DNA of 44,660 nucleotides from an uncultured Muribaculaceae bacterium (GTDB lineage: Bacteria; Bacteroidota; Bacteroidia; Bacteroidales; Muribaculaceae). Numbering within the stretch: position 1 is the stretch's first letter; every line of letters begins with the position of its first letter. Below are positions 8,169-17,159 of this stretch, piece by piece. The stretch is taken from contig CAJTYC010000011.1 in assembly GCA_910584185.1 (NCBI GenBank), positions 1 to 44,660 on the forward strand, given 5' to 3'. The translations under genes and the position numbers were made by a program. The notes beneath the pieces were generated by a model. That model searched no databases, had not been told where the DNA came from, and saw nothing but the letters and a program-made list of their open reading frames with translations.

Positions 8169-8828
8169 TTATTTAACAATTGCCATGGGGGTAAGCCCAC
8201 CTCTTGTGGCATCGCCTATCTTGAGGAGTATCCGGGCATCGAGGGGCAGGTAGATGTCGACCCTCGAGCCGAACTTGATGAAGCCGAGGTGGTCGTCGAT
8301 GTCGGCCTTTTCGCCCGGATAAGCATACGTCACGATGCGGCGGGCCATGGCCCCGGCTATTTGTCTAACCACCAAGCGGCGGCCATTGTTCATGGTTATG
8401 CCGACGGTGCTTCGCTCATTCTCCACACTCGCCTTGGGGAGGTAGGCCGAGAGGAAACGTCCGCGGTGATGCGTCACATAGTCTACGGTGCCATCCACCG
8501 GAAACCAGTTGGCGTGGACATTGAGCGGAGACATGAACACCGACACCATTATGGCATCCTGCTTCAGCCATTCATCCTCATACACGCGTTCTATGGCCAC
8601 CACCTTGCCATCTACCGAACTGACCACACGGTTGTCGCGCTTGCCACGGTAATTACGCTTCGGGCAACGGAAGAAATTGAATACGAACATGTAGATTGTA
8701 AACGACACAGCCGACAATATGCCCGGAATCACATATGGGGGCATGAACAGCCACACCGGCACATTGAGAGCCAGCAGCACGATGAAGAGAAGTATGAGGA
8801 TGTTGGTACCTTCGCGATGTATTTTCAC
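8169..8828 (-). CDS. psd: Phosphatidylserine decarboxylase, short form
   Basis: 219 residues, the short (archaeal/Bacteroidetes-type) proenzyme. There are two N-terminal membrane helices, the SSVDGKVV segment, SPLNVHANWFPVDG and, near the C-terminus, FIKFGSRVD. The Gly-Ser in that last motif is the expected self-cleavage site giving the pyruvoyl group. It converts phosphatidylserine from PssA to phosphatidylethanolamine. The start is GTG at 8828. It is the first gene of the psd-pssA-DUF4834-HAD-kinase run, behind a good promoter at 8901-8932. Confidence 0.95.
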   Translation of the reverse strand: MKIHREGTNILILLFIVLLALNVPVWLFMPPYVIPGILSAVSFTIYMFVFNFFRCPKRNYRGKRDNRVVSSVDGKVVAIERVYEDEWLKQDAIMVSVFMSPLNVHANWFPVDGTVDYVTHHRGRFLSAYLPKASVENERSTVGITMNNGRRLVVRQIAGAMARRIVTYAYPGEKADIDDHLGFIKFGSRVDIYLPLDARILLKIGDATRGGLTPMAIVK

Positions 8829-8900
8829 AATTCCAATCTGTTTTTGAAATTTCAGCGACCGCTCCCTTTTTTAATGGACGCTTTTTTTTGTTTCAATTTG

Positions 8901-8932
8901 CAAATATACACAAATTTGTCGGGGTGTGCAAA
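8901..8932 (-). promoter_or_regulatory. Promoter of the psd-pssA operon
   Basis: Minus strand TTTG (8929-8932), 20 bases, TATATTTG (8901-8908). The TTTG overlaps the T run of the terminator of the upstream giant gene, so the two signals share bases. Confidence 0.7.
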
Positions 8933-8964
8933 AAAAAGTGCCGCGCGTGATTCACGTGCGGCAC
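8930..8964 (-). terminator. Terminator of the giant T9SS gene
   Basis: A 13-bp stem (8938-8950 with 8952-8964, one G-U) is followed on the minus strand by a run of seven Ts. It lies about 55 bases after the stop of the 2223-residue gene. Confidence 0.85.
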
Positions 8965-9020
8965 TTGTAGTGCTGACAGGGATGGTCAGGCACCCTTTGG
9001 GGTGCTCCGACCGAGGTAGA

Positions 9021-12000
9021 TTACTTGATAATGATGCGGCGCACTGCGTAGCCGGACTCGTGGTTTATGCGGAGCATGTAGACCCCGGGTTCGAGCGCAG
9101 GGAGGTCGATTTGTGTCATGCCACCGAGGTTGTCGGCTGTGAGCACGAGTGCGCCTTGCATATCGAATAGTTCGGCACTGTATCCGGCAATGTTTGTCGA
9201 GATGTTGAGCACATCGTGCGCCGGCACCGGATATACCTTGACTGCATCTGCCATAAGCGATGTGATGCCGCTTTCGTTGGTCTCATAATTGATTTTCACC
9301 GGTATGCGCAGATATTCCGAACGGCCCTGCTGTGTAGCCTTGGCCATCAGCATGAACGGTTCGTCGGAATATTCACCGCTTGCGCCATCTATGTTTACGA
9401 GGCCCGGAGTGGCTGTGTCGAGTGTCGCGATGTTGTCGGGCGATTCTACCGAATAGGTCATTGTGCCCTTGGCCGGGTCATACTCGAAGAGGGCGTTGAG
9501 GTCGAGCGCACCGACACCTTTGTCTACAACCGTCACCGTCTGATCGGAAGTGTCACGCCACGGGCATGCCTCGCCCACGTTGTCAAGGCAGAAATAGGCC
9601 GGTGTGGTCATGCTGATGCCGTTTTTCTTAGTGCTTTGCAGTTCGAACCAAAGCTTATTGACTTTGCCCAGCGGCGATAGGTCGAGCCACTGCCATGAGT
9701 CGAGTGCGTAACGGTCCACTTCATTGTCGGCGCGGTAGTCAGCGAGGTAGAAGTCCACGCTGCCCGTGCGTTTTGCGTCGAGCAGGCCTGTCACCGTAAG
9801 TTTGAACCAGTCATCTTTGGCAAATCCGCCCTTGGCGCTGCTGAAGCCGTCGCCATTCTTTATGCAGTCCATAACCCAGGCGGAGTTGGTCACCCACATG
9901 CCCTTTACATCGTCACCGTCGGCGTTGTTGGTCACTGTGAGATATGTGGCTCCTATGTATGAATCCACATAGGCGACACCGTAGGTGGAGCTGCCTTCTA
10001 CACCGGAGCCGACGCTACTGTTGTATTGGTCCTTGATTTCGGTGTAATTGGTCGAAGTCAGGTTGGCGTAGGAGAAGTGGCCCCAGTATTCATAGCCGTC
10101 GTAGTTGTCGTGGTAATAATCGAATGCGAACGATCCGGAGTAGAAAGGCTCATTGGTGTCGTTGCCTCCCCAGTAAGATTCGGAGGGTATGTTGAGGTCC
10201 TCAAAAGTTGCCATGTACTGTTTACCGCGCACATCTATGTTGATTTCATCGAAGGCCTTTTTGCCACGAGCGTCTGTAACGGTGAATCGGTAGGTCATGG
10301 AATGAGAGAGAGTCACGGTGACGTCGTTGCCGTTGGCGAGCGCTTTGCCGGTCTGGTCCGTCCAGCAGCAGGAGAGTGGCTCCATGCCACCCGATGCTTC
10401 TGCAGAGAGTGATAGTGTCTCGCCCTCGTTGCCCACGGTCACGTCTGTTGTGGTTATCTCAGCCACAGGATTGGAATAAACCGGTTCGGACGAGAGTGTG
10501 GTGAATGAGAGTTCGGCGATACTTCCGGCATCCTCTCCCAGACATGAAATGAGCTTCACATAGACCTTGTAGGGGGTGGCTTCATTGAGGCCGGTAATGG
10601 TTGTTGCCGCGGGCTTGCCGGTGTGGAGTGTCAGCGACTGAGCGTCAGTCCATGCTTCGTCGGCAGGTGTCGCATCGTCGGCCCGCAGCACGATGTAAGT
10701 CGCCACCGAAGCCTTGTCAGCGCAGAGGTTGAGGCGGGCCGAAGCTGTGGATATGCCGTCGATTGCCGGATAGTTCTCGTTCCATGCCGGCACGCCGGTC
10801 TGGTCGGCATATTCATAAGCTCCCATTGTAGGTGTGGTGGTATTGCGCGGGTTGCCGAGCAAGTCGGTTGCCACATAGTCCAGGGGTTTGGCGATCATCA
10901 GGTTGCCGGGGATGCGGAGCTCGCGCATGTCGTCGCTGAGGAAATTGGCTTTCTCGGCGATGCCGATAGGCTGGCCTATCGCGCCGGCCGCTGCATCTAT
11001 CGAATTATAGTCAGAGGGGTTCATGATCCAGATCTCGCCGGTTGTGTAGAGGGCGTTGTCGGAGATTGTCAGTCCGGAGAGTGAACCTTTGGCAGTGCCT
11101 CGCAGGGCAGGCCCTCCGGCGTTGTTCTGGAGCAGGTTGTCTACGAGTGTCGAGCCTGTCATGGCCGCGCTCATGATGTATGGCGACGAGTATTCGCTGC
11201 AAGGACCTGATACCACGATGGTATTATAGGCAATGTCGGCACTCTGCAAGTCCGGGTCGTTGTCATAGAAGTTCAGACCGTAGATGGTGTGGTTTGTGCC
11301 TTCTGCTCCCCTGATATGGATATCGTTGTTGAATATCCTCTTGTGTGAGGCACGTGCCGACGATATATCTCGCACATAAACGGCATAGCCGTAGCTCTGC
11401 GTTACCTGAGTGTCGTAGTTTGTCATATATCCCACGGTCAGGTCCATGATGTTGTCGGCCAGGACCACATTGCCCGTGCATCGGTACAGGTCGATATTGC
11501 GGAAGTCTGTGGTCTGAAGAGTACCGTCGTTGACGAACCTGTTGTCGCGTACCACAAGACCGTCAGCCACACCCATGGCCTGGAGTGCCTTGCTCGACTG
11601 GTTGACAAATGTGTTGCCGATTACGTTGACGTGGTGGAGCATCATCGGGAAGTTCAGGTTGGTGATTCCGGTCACGGATAGACCGAGGTAACCTCCTTCA
11701 AGTCGGCTGTTGCTGAGGGTGAAGTAGTTACAGTTTTTGTCGTTCTCTTCGAGATAGTAGGTGTATATAAGCGTCACGCGGTCTTCGTAAGTGGCACCGG
11801 TATGTGCGGACACCACGCAGTCGTCTATGGTGTTGTGCAGGCAGCCGCCTGTGAGCATGATTATGCCGTCGCACTTGTCGGCAGGAGAGGTCACGGTGAG
11901 GCTTCGCAGGGTTATGAAGCCGGCACCGTCGGCAAACCCTACCACGCTTGAATATAGATTCTGGTCAGGCTCTCCATATTTTATTACCACTTTGTCGCGG

Positions 12001-15000
12001 TTTCCGCTTTCGCTGCGGAATGTGACGCGGTTCGTTTCGGAAGCTCCGGGGATTGGGGTGAATGTGAACGCCTCTTCGTATATGCCGTCCTCGATGAGCA
12101 TGTCGACAGGTCCGTCCACTCCAATGTTGGATAGGTCGCGTATGGCTGCGGCGAATGTGGTGTAGTCAGCTTTGTCGGAGGTCCCGATATTGTAGTTGCC
12201 GTGCATTCCCGCCCTTACAGAAGCTGATGCCGTGATCTCGGTGTCGATTTCTGTAATAAGGCCACCTATGGTGACTTCTGTGAGTCTGGCCTTGAGTTCA
12301 GTGCCGACTTCCTGTGAGGGGGCCACGTCATATGTAAGCCAGAAGTGATATGTGCCTGCGTGCGGGAAGTTGTACTCGCCGTTGAAGTCGAGACTTTGCC
12401 GGCCTTCTGCCGGGGATATGGATTCTCCGAACTGTACGGGGCCAAGGAAAGTGGGTTCGGTGCCTGTAGCCCATAATTTGGCCTCGGCTATGGCCTCGGG
12501 AGCTGAGCCGGCGGTGTCAAACTTGATGTTGGTCAGGTTGAAGTTCCCTCGTTCGCCGTCCACCTGCACCTGTACGTGCAGCATCCGGTTGTCTTGCGAG
12601 CCGCTGTAAACCTGTGCCGGGGCTGCCGATTCGGGAGTCACCGAAGAGAGGGTCAACGGAGCCGGTGTGAATGCTTCGACGCTGATTTGCCAGCCGTCGT
12701 CGGTCAGGCCGTAGCTGCCGGTGCGGAAGCGTGCTGTCAGCGCTCCGTCGGCCGTAGAGCTTGTGGCATCCTTGGGCTCTGACTTGTCGCCGTACAGTTT
12801 CTGAAGCAGGTTGGAATCTTCGGTGCCGCTGCCGTTGTAGATGTAAAGTTCGTCGTTGTATCCGGTCTTGAAACTGATGAACTTCATGCGAACCACCTTC
12901 GACGGGTCAGCGGGTTTGAACACTACCGATCCGCTGTAGTCGCGGGTGTAATAAGCGTCCGGACCTCCGTTGTCGCAGAATATGAAAGGCTCGTCAACTT
13001 CTACTATGTCATCACCGTGGAAGAGGTATATGTTCTTGGTGAGGCGCGCGCCCTCGGGGTCGGGAGTATTGATGTCGATATTCCGCCCACCTATTTTGAT
13101 GGAGACAATCTTGGCATCAACCTCATGGTTGTCACTTAGTTTGTCTTTCATATCGAATGCGAGCCAGAGGTAGTTGTCGTTCTCATTGAGCTTGAATGAG
13201 TCATCGGCAGGTTTCAAGGTCACCGATGCTGCAGCCGGAGCGGAAGCCACCGTTACGACGGGCTGCACATAATCCTTGTTGGAGCCGCTCGAGATCAGTT
13301 TGACTGTCTCGACCCACTCCTCGCATCCTTTCAGGTCTACAGTGAGTTCGTCGATTGTGAGGGGAGATTCGGCTCCCTCGGTGATTACGTCGAGACGAAG
13401 CACTTCTTCTTCGATTCCGGAGGGATAGAGATCCTTGTCGGAGGCCTGGATTACATCTACCTCACGCACGGCCATTGGTTGGCTCTTATATGGTACCGCT
13501 TCTGCTAAAAAACCGTTGGAAGTGGAAGTTCCGGGATTGCCGTTGGTGTTGAAGATGATTGTCAGGGCACCTGAGGGGTCAGTGGAGCGTATCGTCGCGC
13601 CGATTTGGGCAGTCTGGTTACTTTTGTTCGCCTCGAAGAGTACGGTCCCGGTTGTGCCGGCACCGTTTATCACCTTGAATTTCGGGTTGCTGCCGTAGTA
13701 GCTTGGAAATCTTATTGCCAACTTCGAGAATGTGAGTTGGGTCATCGCGCCCTCCACACCGGGACGGATTATTATCACTTGGTCGCCCGGTATGTGGTCA
13801 TATCCATAGTATGAATAATCGGAAGGTTTGTTGGAGACCTCCCATTTGCCATAAATTGTGACATCCTGGGTGCCGGCATCCGATACCACCTTGTTGTATA
13901 TCTTACGGCTTACAGTCGTGCCGTCGCCTTCATGGCTTACTCCGCCGAGCACTGTCGACGCTAAGGAGAGTTTGATTTCCTGGTCGTTGAGTGCCTTGTC
14001 GCTTACGTTTGCGAGCACCATCAGTATGTTGTCGCCCTCGGAGAGTGCGAACGGTTGGGCAAGCGTGAACGTGATTTTGCCGTCGCTTTCGGTGGCTGTG
14101 GCGAGTACTTTGGGGGAGTCTGATGCTGTAGCGAGGAATGCCGTATCCACAACTCCCGATGTGCCTGTGGAGGCGAGGGTGAATGAGTCGAGCGTGAGCA
14201 CCGGCTCAGTGTTGCGGGTCACGATATTTACTGTGGCCATGGGCACAGCCTGCGCACCGGCCCTGACAGTCGCTTCGGAAATGCCGGTCATTGCCATGTC
14301 AACAAATTCCATGGCTTGTGGCTTGAACAGACTGACCTCGGCCTCGAAGCCCTCACCGGTATATGACGATCCGTTGTCGCCGAATTCCACTGTCAGCGCA
14401 CCGTCGGGCGATGTGGAGTGGATCAGTGCCGTGTCATCGCAACGAAGTGACATTATGAGGTTGGCCTGCGAAGTCTCTGTGCCGTTGTATACGTTGATGT
14501 ATTGCCAATATATTGTTCCTTTGCCAATTTTTATCTTGGTGAAGTCAATCTGCACTTTTTCACCCTCAACCGAAGGTATGAAGGTCACCTTGCCTGAAAG
14601 TTTGGACGATACATCCCCATCGGGTCCACCATCATCATAGAATGCGAGCGGGGTATGGTCGACATATATGGTCTGCTCTCCGGGATTGAGACATACGATC
14701 GCCGGATTGGAAATTTCTACGGCATCCGCAGCACTGAATGGGATGACGCCGTCGGGATGCGCCGTTGTGGTGACTTTGTCGATTACGACCTTGACCTTGT
14801 CGCCGACCTTGGCTGTGCCGAGCATGTCGGTCGCGAGTGTATACCAGTTTGTGCCGGAGGAGATTTCCTCGTCCAGGGTGATCAGGTATCCATCTTCGTC
14901 GGCGATGATGGTTGTCTCCAGAGGCGTGGCGCCGGCCACTCCGTCGCGGCCGTCGGCATATAGCTTCACAGCCGTCGGGTCAATAACATCTTGGTTAAGC

Positions 15001-15692
15001 GGCAGAGAGAAGTGAATGCCGGTGATGTGGTCGGGGTTCATCACGCCCTCTGCATTTATAGTGGCGTGCGCCAGGGGTACATTTGTCTTGCTGCGGGGGG
15101 AAGCGGCTACTCCGGTATAATCAGAGGCCGCGCCTGTGATCTGCATGTCGGTAAGCGTCACGCATTTCACCTTGGCCACCCATCCTTTGCAGGCTTTGGC
15201 ATAACGCCAGAGTACGCCCACTCCGAGAGATCCGTCGGAGGCCGTGGAGTGGTAGGTAAGGCCAGAGAAGGTGCCGTCGAGAGTGGCGAGAATTTCACCG
15301 TCGGGCATCAGCATAGACCCGGTCACAGAAGAGTAATTGGTGGCCCATGCAAACTGATTGCCGGGGTCTGGGTCTCCGGAATACACCAGCACTTTGCCCG
15401 GGTAAGAAGAACCGTCGTTTCTGATGTCGATACTCTCGAATGTGATTTGCACCGACATCCCCTCTTGGGCAGGCTTGAAAACTGTCAGGGAGTGCTGGTT
15501 GTTCGAATTGTTTGATGCAATTTCGTCGGTTCCCTTGAAATCATAAAAGACCAGTTCACCGTTGGCCGGAACAGTTACGGTCTGCCGGCCGAACTGCAAC
15601 TGCGTGACGAAGCCTTCATCCTGCGCCCATAAAGGCACGAGATGAAGCAACGACAGCAGAAGCAGTGAAAACAGAGTAAATCTGTGTTTCAT
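9021..15692 (-). CDS. Giant T9SS-secreted multidomain protein under a cobalamin riboswitch
   Basis: 2223 residues, ATG start. A signal peptide (cleavage after LWAQ) is followed by a modular ectodomain: four CUB-like domains at about 30-180, 335-457, 609-737 and 894-1010, with the recurrent motif D-D/N-GGPD in two; BNR-associated N-terminal-type beta modules at about 460-590, 740-870 and 1010-1160; a right-handed parallel beta-helix at about 1160-1625 ending in GAYEY; an Fn3-like domain (1629-1735); a PKD-like domain (1735-1824); and a DUF4465-like domain (1825-2040). The last 75 residues form a type A T9SS sorting domain (VKVYPVPAHDVLNI, LPALEPGVYMLRI, RRIIIK). It should be surface-exposed or released. 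The riboswitch at 15781-15960 and promoter at 15978-16008 drive it alone. No catalytic site is evident; a role in corrinoid capture is inference. Module borders are approximate. Confidence 0.85.
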   Translation of the reverse strand: MKHRFTLFSLLLLSLLHLVPLWAQDEGFVTQLQFGRQTVTVPANGELVFYDFKGTDEIASNNSNNQHSLTVFKPAQEGMSVQITFESIDIRNDGSSYPGKVLVYSGDPDPGNQFAWATNYSSVTGSMLMPDGEILATLDGTFSGLTYHSTASDGSLGVGVLWRYAKACKGWVAKVKCVTLTDMQITGAASDYTGVAASPRSKTNVPLAHATINAEGVMNPDHITGIHFSLPLNQDVIDPTAVKLYADGRDGVAGATPLETTIIADEDGYLITLDEEISSGTNWYTLATDMLGTAKVGDKVKVVIDKVTTTAHPDGVIPFSAADAVEISNPAIVCLNPGEQTIYVDHTPLAFYDDGGPDGDVSSKLSGKVTFIPSVEGEKVQIDFTKIKIGKGTIYWQYINVYNGTETSQANLIMSLRCDDTALIHSTSPDGALTVEFGDNGSSYTGEGFEAEVSLFKPQAMEFVDMAMTGISEATVRAGAQAVPMATVNIVTRNTEPVLTLDSFTLASTGTSGVVDTAFLATASDSPKVLATATESDGKITFTLAQPFALSEGDNILMVLANVSDKALNDQEIKLSLASTVLGGVSHEGDGTTVSRKIYNKVVSDAGTQDVTIYGKWEVSNKPSDYSYYGYDHIPGDQVIIIRPGVEGAMTQLTFSKLAIRFPSYYGSNPKFKVINGAGTTGTVLFEANKSNQTAQIGATIRSTDPSGALTIIFNTNGNPGTSTSNGFLAEAVPYKSQPMAVREVDVIQASDKDLYPSGIEEEVLRLDVITEGAESPLTIDELTVDLKGCEEWVETVKLISSGSNKDYVQPVVTVASAPAAASVTLKPADDSFKLNENDNYLWLAFDMKDKLSDNHEVDAKIVSIKIGGRNIDINTPDPEGARLTKNIYLFHGDDIVEVDEPFIFCDNGGPDAYYTRDYSGSVVFKPADPSKVVRMKFISFKTGYNDELYIYNGSGTEDSNLLQKLYGDKSEPKDATSSTADGALTARFRTGSYGLTDDGWQISVEAFTPAPLTLSSVTPESAAPAQVYSGSQDNRMLHVQVQVDGERGNFNLTNIKFDTAGSAPEAIAEAKLWATGTEPTFLGPVQFGESISPAEGRQSLDFNGEYNFPHAGTYHFWLTYDVAPSQEVGTELKARLTEVTIGGLITEIDTEITASASVRAGMHGNYNIGTSDKADYTTFAAAIRDLSNIGVDGPVDMLIEDGIYEEAFTFTPIPGASETNRVTFRSESGNRDKVVIKYGEPDQNLYSSVVGFADGAGFITLRSLTVTSPADKCDGIIMLTGGCLHNTIDDCVVSAHTGATYEDRVTLIYTYYLEENDKNCNYFTLSNSRLEGGYLGLSVTGITNLNFPMMLHHVNVIGNTFVNQSSKALQAMGVADGLVVRDNRFVNDGTLQTTDFRNIDLYRCTGNVVLADNIMDLTVGYMTNYDTQVTQSYGYAVYVRDISSARASHKRIFNNDIHIRGAEGTNHTIYGLNFYDNDPDLQSADIAYNTIVVSGPCSEYSSPYIMSAAMTGSTLVDNLLQNNAGGPALRGTAKGSLSGLTISDNALYTTGEIWIMNPSDYNSIDAAAGAIGQPIGIAEKANFLSDDMRELRIPGNLMIAKPLDYVATDLLGNPRNTTTPTMGAYEYADQTGVPAWNENYPAIDGISTASARLNLCADKASVATYIVLRADDATPADEAWTDAQSLTLHTGKPAATTITGLNEATPYKVYVKLISCLGEDAGSIAELSFTTLSSEPVYSNPVAEITTTDVTVGNEGETLSLSAEASGGMEPLSCCWTDQTGKALANGNDVTVTLSHSMTYRFTVTDARGKKAFDEINIDVRGKQYMATFEDLNIPSESYWGGNDTNEPFYSGSFAFDYYHDNYDGYEYWGHFSYANLTSTNYTEIKDQYNSSVGSGVEGSSTYGVAYVDSYIGATYLTVTNNADGDDVKGMWVTNSAWVMDCIKNGDGFSSAKGGFAKDDWFKLTVTGLLDAKRTGSVDFYLADYRADNEVDRYALDSWQWLDLSPLGKVNKLWFELQSTKKNGISMTTPAYFCLDNVGEACPWRDTSDQTVTVVDKGVGALDLNALFEYDPAKGTMTYSVESPDNIATLDTATPGLVNIDGASGEYSDEPFMLMAKATQQGRSEYLRIPVKINYETNESGITSLMADAVKVYPVPAHDVLNISTNIAGYSAELFDMQGALVLTADNLGGMTQIDLPALEPGVYMLRINHESGYAVRRIIIK

Positions 15693-15696
15693 CGCT

Positions 15697-15747
15697 TTAC
15701 TGAAATTTAAGGTTAGTAATTATTTTAAATAGGATGAATCCTTTCAT
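15697..15747 (-). other. Possible 16-codon upstream ORF
   Basis: Between the riboswitch and the giant gene, an ATG frame encodes 16 residues (MKGFILFKIITN...) and stops four bases before the ATG of the giant gene. The spacing would allow translational coupling. It may be chance. Confidence 0.25.
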
Positions 15748-15780
15748 GTCTTTCCTCGAGACTTTAGGGTTAGCGAAGGC

Positions 15781-15960
15781 ATGGCAGGTCTTCTGACTTA
15801 TTGCCCGGTGTGGCGCGCCTTCCCGACGGCTTGTGACACTCGGCCTAATGGGGTAGGTGTCTCAGCATAGTCAGTGGCATTGTGCGTCATCCGTTCACGG
15901 CAACTTACAGCAGCGGGACTGTCCGGGATTCTCACCCGGTTCCCTTTTAATCACTGCGTG
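15781..15960 (-). promoter_or_regulatory. Cobalamin (AdoCbl-type) riboswitch
   Basis: The reverse complement carries the conserved core in order: AAAAGGGAA, GGGTGAGAATCCCGG, ACAGTCCCGCTGCTGTAAG, the central GCCACTGACTATGC, GGGAAGGC, and the 3' AAGTCAGAAGACCTGCC. These are hallmarks of the cobalamin riboswitch (B12 box at the 3' end). It begins about ten bases after the predicted start of the promoter at 15978-16008 and ends about 90 bases before the giant gene. No strong terminator hairpin follows, so translational control, in which bound B12 blocks initiation, is more likely than attenuation. Confidence 0.97.
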
Positions 15961-15977
15961 AGTGAACCAATGCGTGG

Positions 15978-16008
15978 CAAAATTAGCGATAATTTTGGAA
16001 TTTCCAAA
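15978..16008 (-). promoter_or_regulatory. Promoter of the riboswitch/giant gene transcript
   Basis: Minus strand TTTG (16005-16008), exactly 19 bases, TAATTTTG (15978-15985): a perfect sigma-ABfr promoter. The predicted start is near 15971, just ahead of the aptamer. A 21-base palindrome, AATTTTGGAA-T-TTCCAAAATT (15991-16011), overlaps the -33 element and could be an operator. The rest of the gap up to 16235 holds no gene; GTGTTAAAA occurs twice (16070-16098). Confidence 0.85.
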
Positions 16009-16235
16009 ATTAATGAGCAGTACTGTTGCTCTTGCCGCGGCCCTGCATAGGATAGTTGCAGAGTGCGATGTGTTAAAATTAAGACCAAGTGTTAAAAAAG
16101 TGTTTTATAACATATTATGGAATCTTTACGGAACAAAAACTGTAAGAGCCGGGTTATATAATTATAGAATATAGAGGTGACTTTTTGCAACTTCATTTTG
16201 TGAAAGGTTAATACAGATATAAAAACCGTAGGGAT

Positions 16236-16928
16236 ATGATACCATACAGACACATCTTCATTTGGGCCGTACTGACGTTGCTGGCCGGTGGGGCGGCTCA
16301 TGCCGTCGGCTTCTCCACTATGAGCGTGGAGGAGATATCGACTCTTATTGACATGCAGGGCACTTCAGACTCGTCGATCCATTCCGCGAAGGAGGCTGTC
16401 ACAGAGATACCGGTGCCTGTAAGTCTGACCGCCGGCGACATGGTCTCGAAGGTGTATGGCGTGGTGGATCCCAATGTCTGCAAGGATGAGTGCGTGCATC
16501 AGGCACGCACGCTACTTGGTGTCTCTCCGCAGGAAGATGTTGACGCTCTTTGGCTTGAGTCTGCCGACGGGTTTGTGGTGGATTATTATGGCATGCGCCC
16601 GCAGGTCAGCGCAATGGCTCGTTATGACAACGGGTCAGAGCGTAAGGGAGTGGCAGACTATGGCTATTTCTTCCTATTCCCTTATACGTCCGACACCAAG
16701 GCGAGCAGTATCAGCAGCCAGTCGGAATTTTGCGGTTCGTTGCTTCAGGAGATGTACGATAGCGGCTTGGCGCTCGACCTCAACACTGCCACCGACGACC
16801 TTTTCGAGGCGGTGGGTGAGCACAACGGCAGTCTCGTGGATGTCCGCCTGCTTGATGACAAACAGCATACGGGCGATGGCCGCTTTATCCTGATTCTCAG
16901 TGTGGAGCCTTACGCCTTCACGGAGTGA
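16236..16928 (+). CDS. Exported protein of unknown function
   Basis: 230 residues with a signal peptide (hydrophobic 7-20, likely cleavage after AHA at about 23). The mature part is acidic and has cysteines in VCKDECVHQ and EFCGS that could form disulfides. I recognise no family. ATG start; a clear hairpin terminator follows directly. It is divergent from the riboswitch transcript, with about 225 bases between the predicted start of that RNA and this ATG. No promoter of the usual pattern was found in front of it. Confidence 0.65.
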   Translation: MIPYRHIFIWAVLTLLAGGAAHAVGFSTMSVEEISTLIDMQGTSDSSIHSAKEAVTEIPVPVSLTAGDMVSKVYGVVDPNVCKDECVHQARTLLGVSPQEDVDALWLESADGFVVDYYGMRPQVSAMARYDNGSERKGVADYGYFFLFPYTSDTKASSISSQSEFCGSLLQEMYDSGLALDLNTATDDLFEAVGEHNGSLVDVRLLDDKQHTGDGRFILILSVEPYAFTE

Positions 16929-16934
16929 AATCAA

Positions 16935-16965
16935 GACATGGTCGCGAAGCGACCATGTCTTCTTT
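16935..16965 (+). terminator. Terminator of the 16236-16928 gene
   Basis: GACATGGTCGC-GAA-GCGACCATGTC, an 11-bp perfect stem seven bases after the stop codon, followed by TTCTTTC. It shares the GTCGCGAAGCGA core of the dispersed repeat that begins immediately after it. Confidence 0.75.
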
Positions 16966-16972
16966 CATCAGA

Positions 16973-17150
16973 GTCGCGAAGCGAAATTCCTTTAATTCCT
17001 TTGATTCCTCGTGCCAAAAAATGAATTCTGATTCATTATGAATCTTACACTTTTTATCACACGAGGAATCAAAGGAATTAAAGGAAATAGGCTTCAAGGT
17101 TTTGCTTAACGATGCGAAGCTACCGAGTGAGGAGCCTCCGGCGACGACCA
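16973..17150. repeat. Dispersed bipartite intergenic repeat, copy A
   Basis: The left part is GTCGCGAAGCGAA followed by a 27-base sequence (16987-17013) that recurs as a perfect inverted repeat at 17060-17086 around a 46-base AT-rich loop. The right part (17114-17148) is GCGAAGCTAC, then GAGTGAGG, then GCCTCCGGCGACGAC. Both parts recur in the same order at 28106-28370. It fills the gap between two convergent genes and contains no gene. Confidence 0.7.
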
Positions 17151-17159
17151 TGCAAGTCT

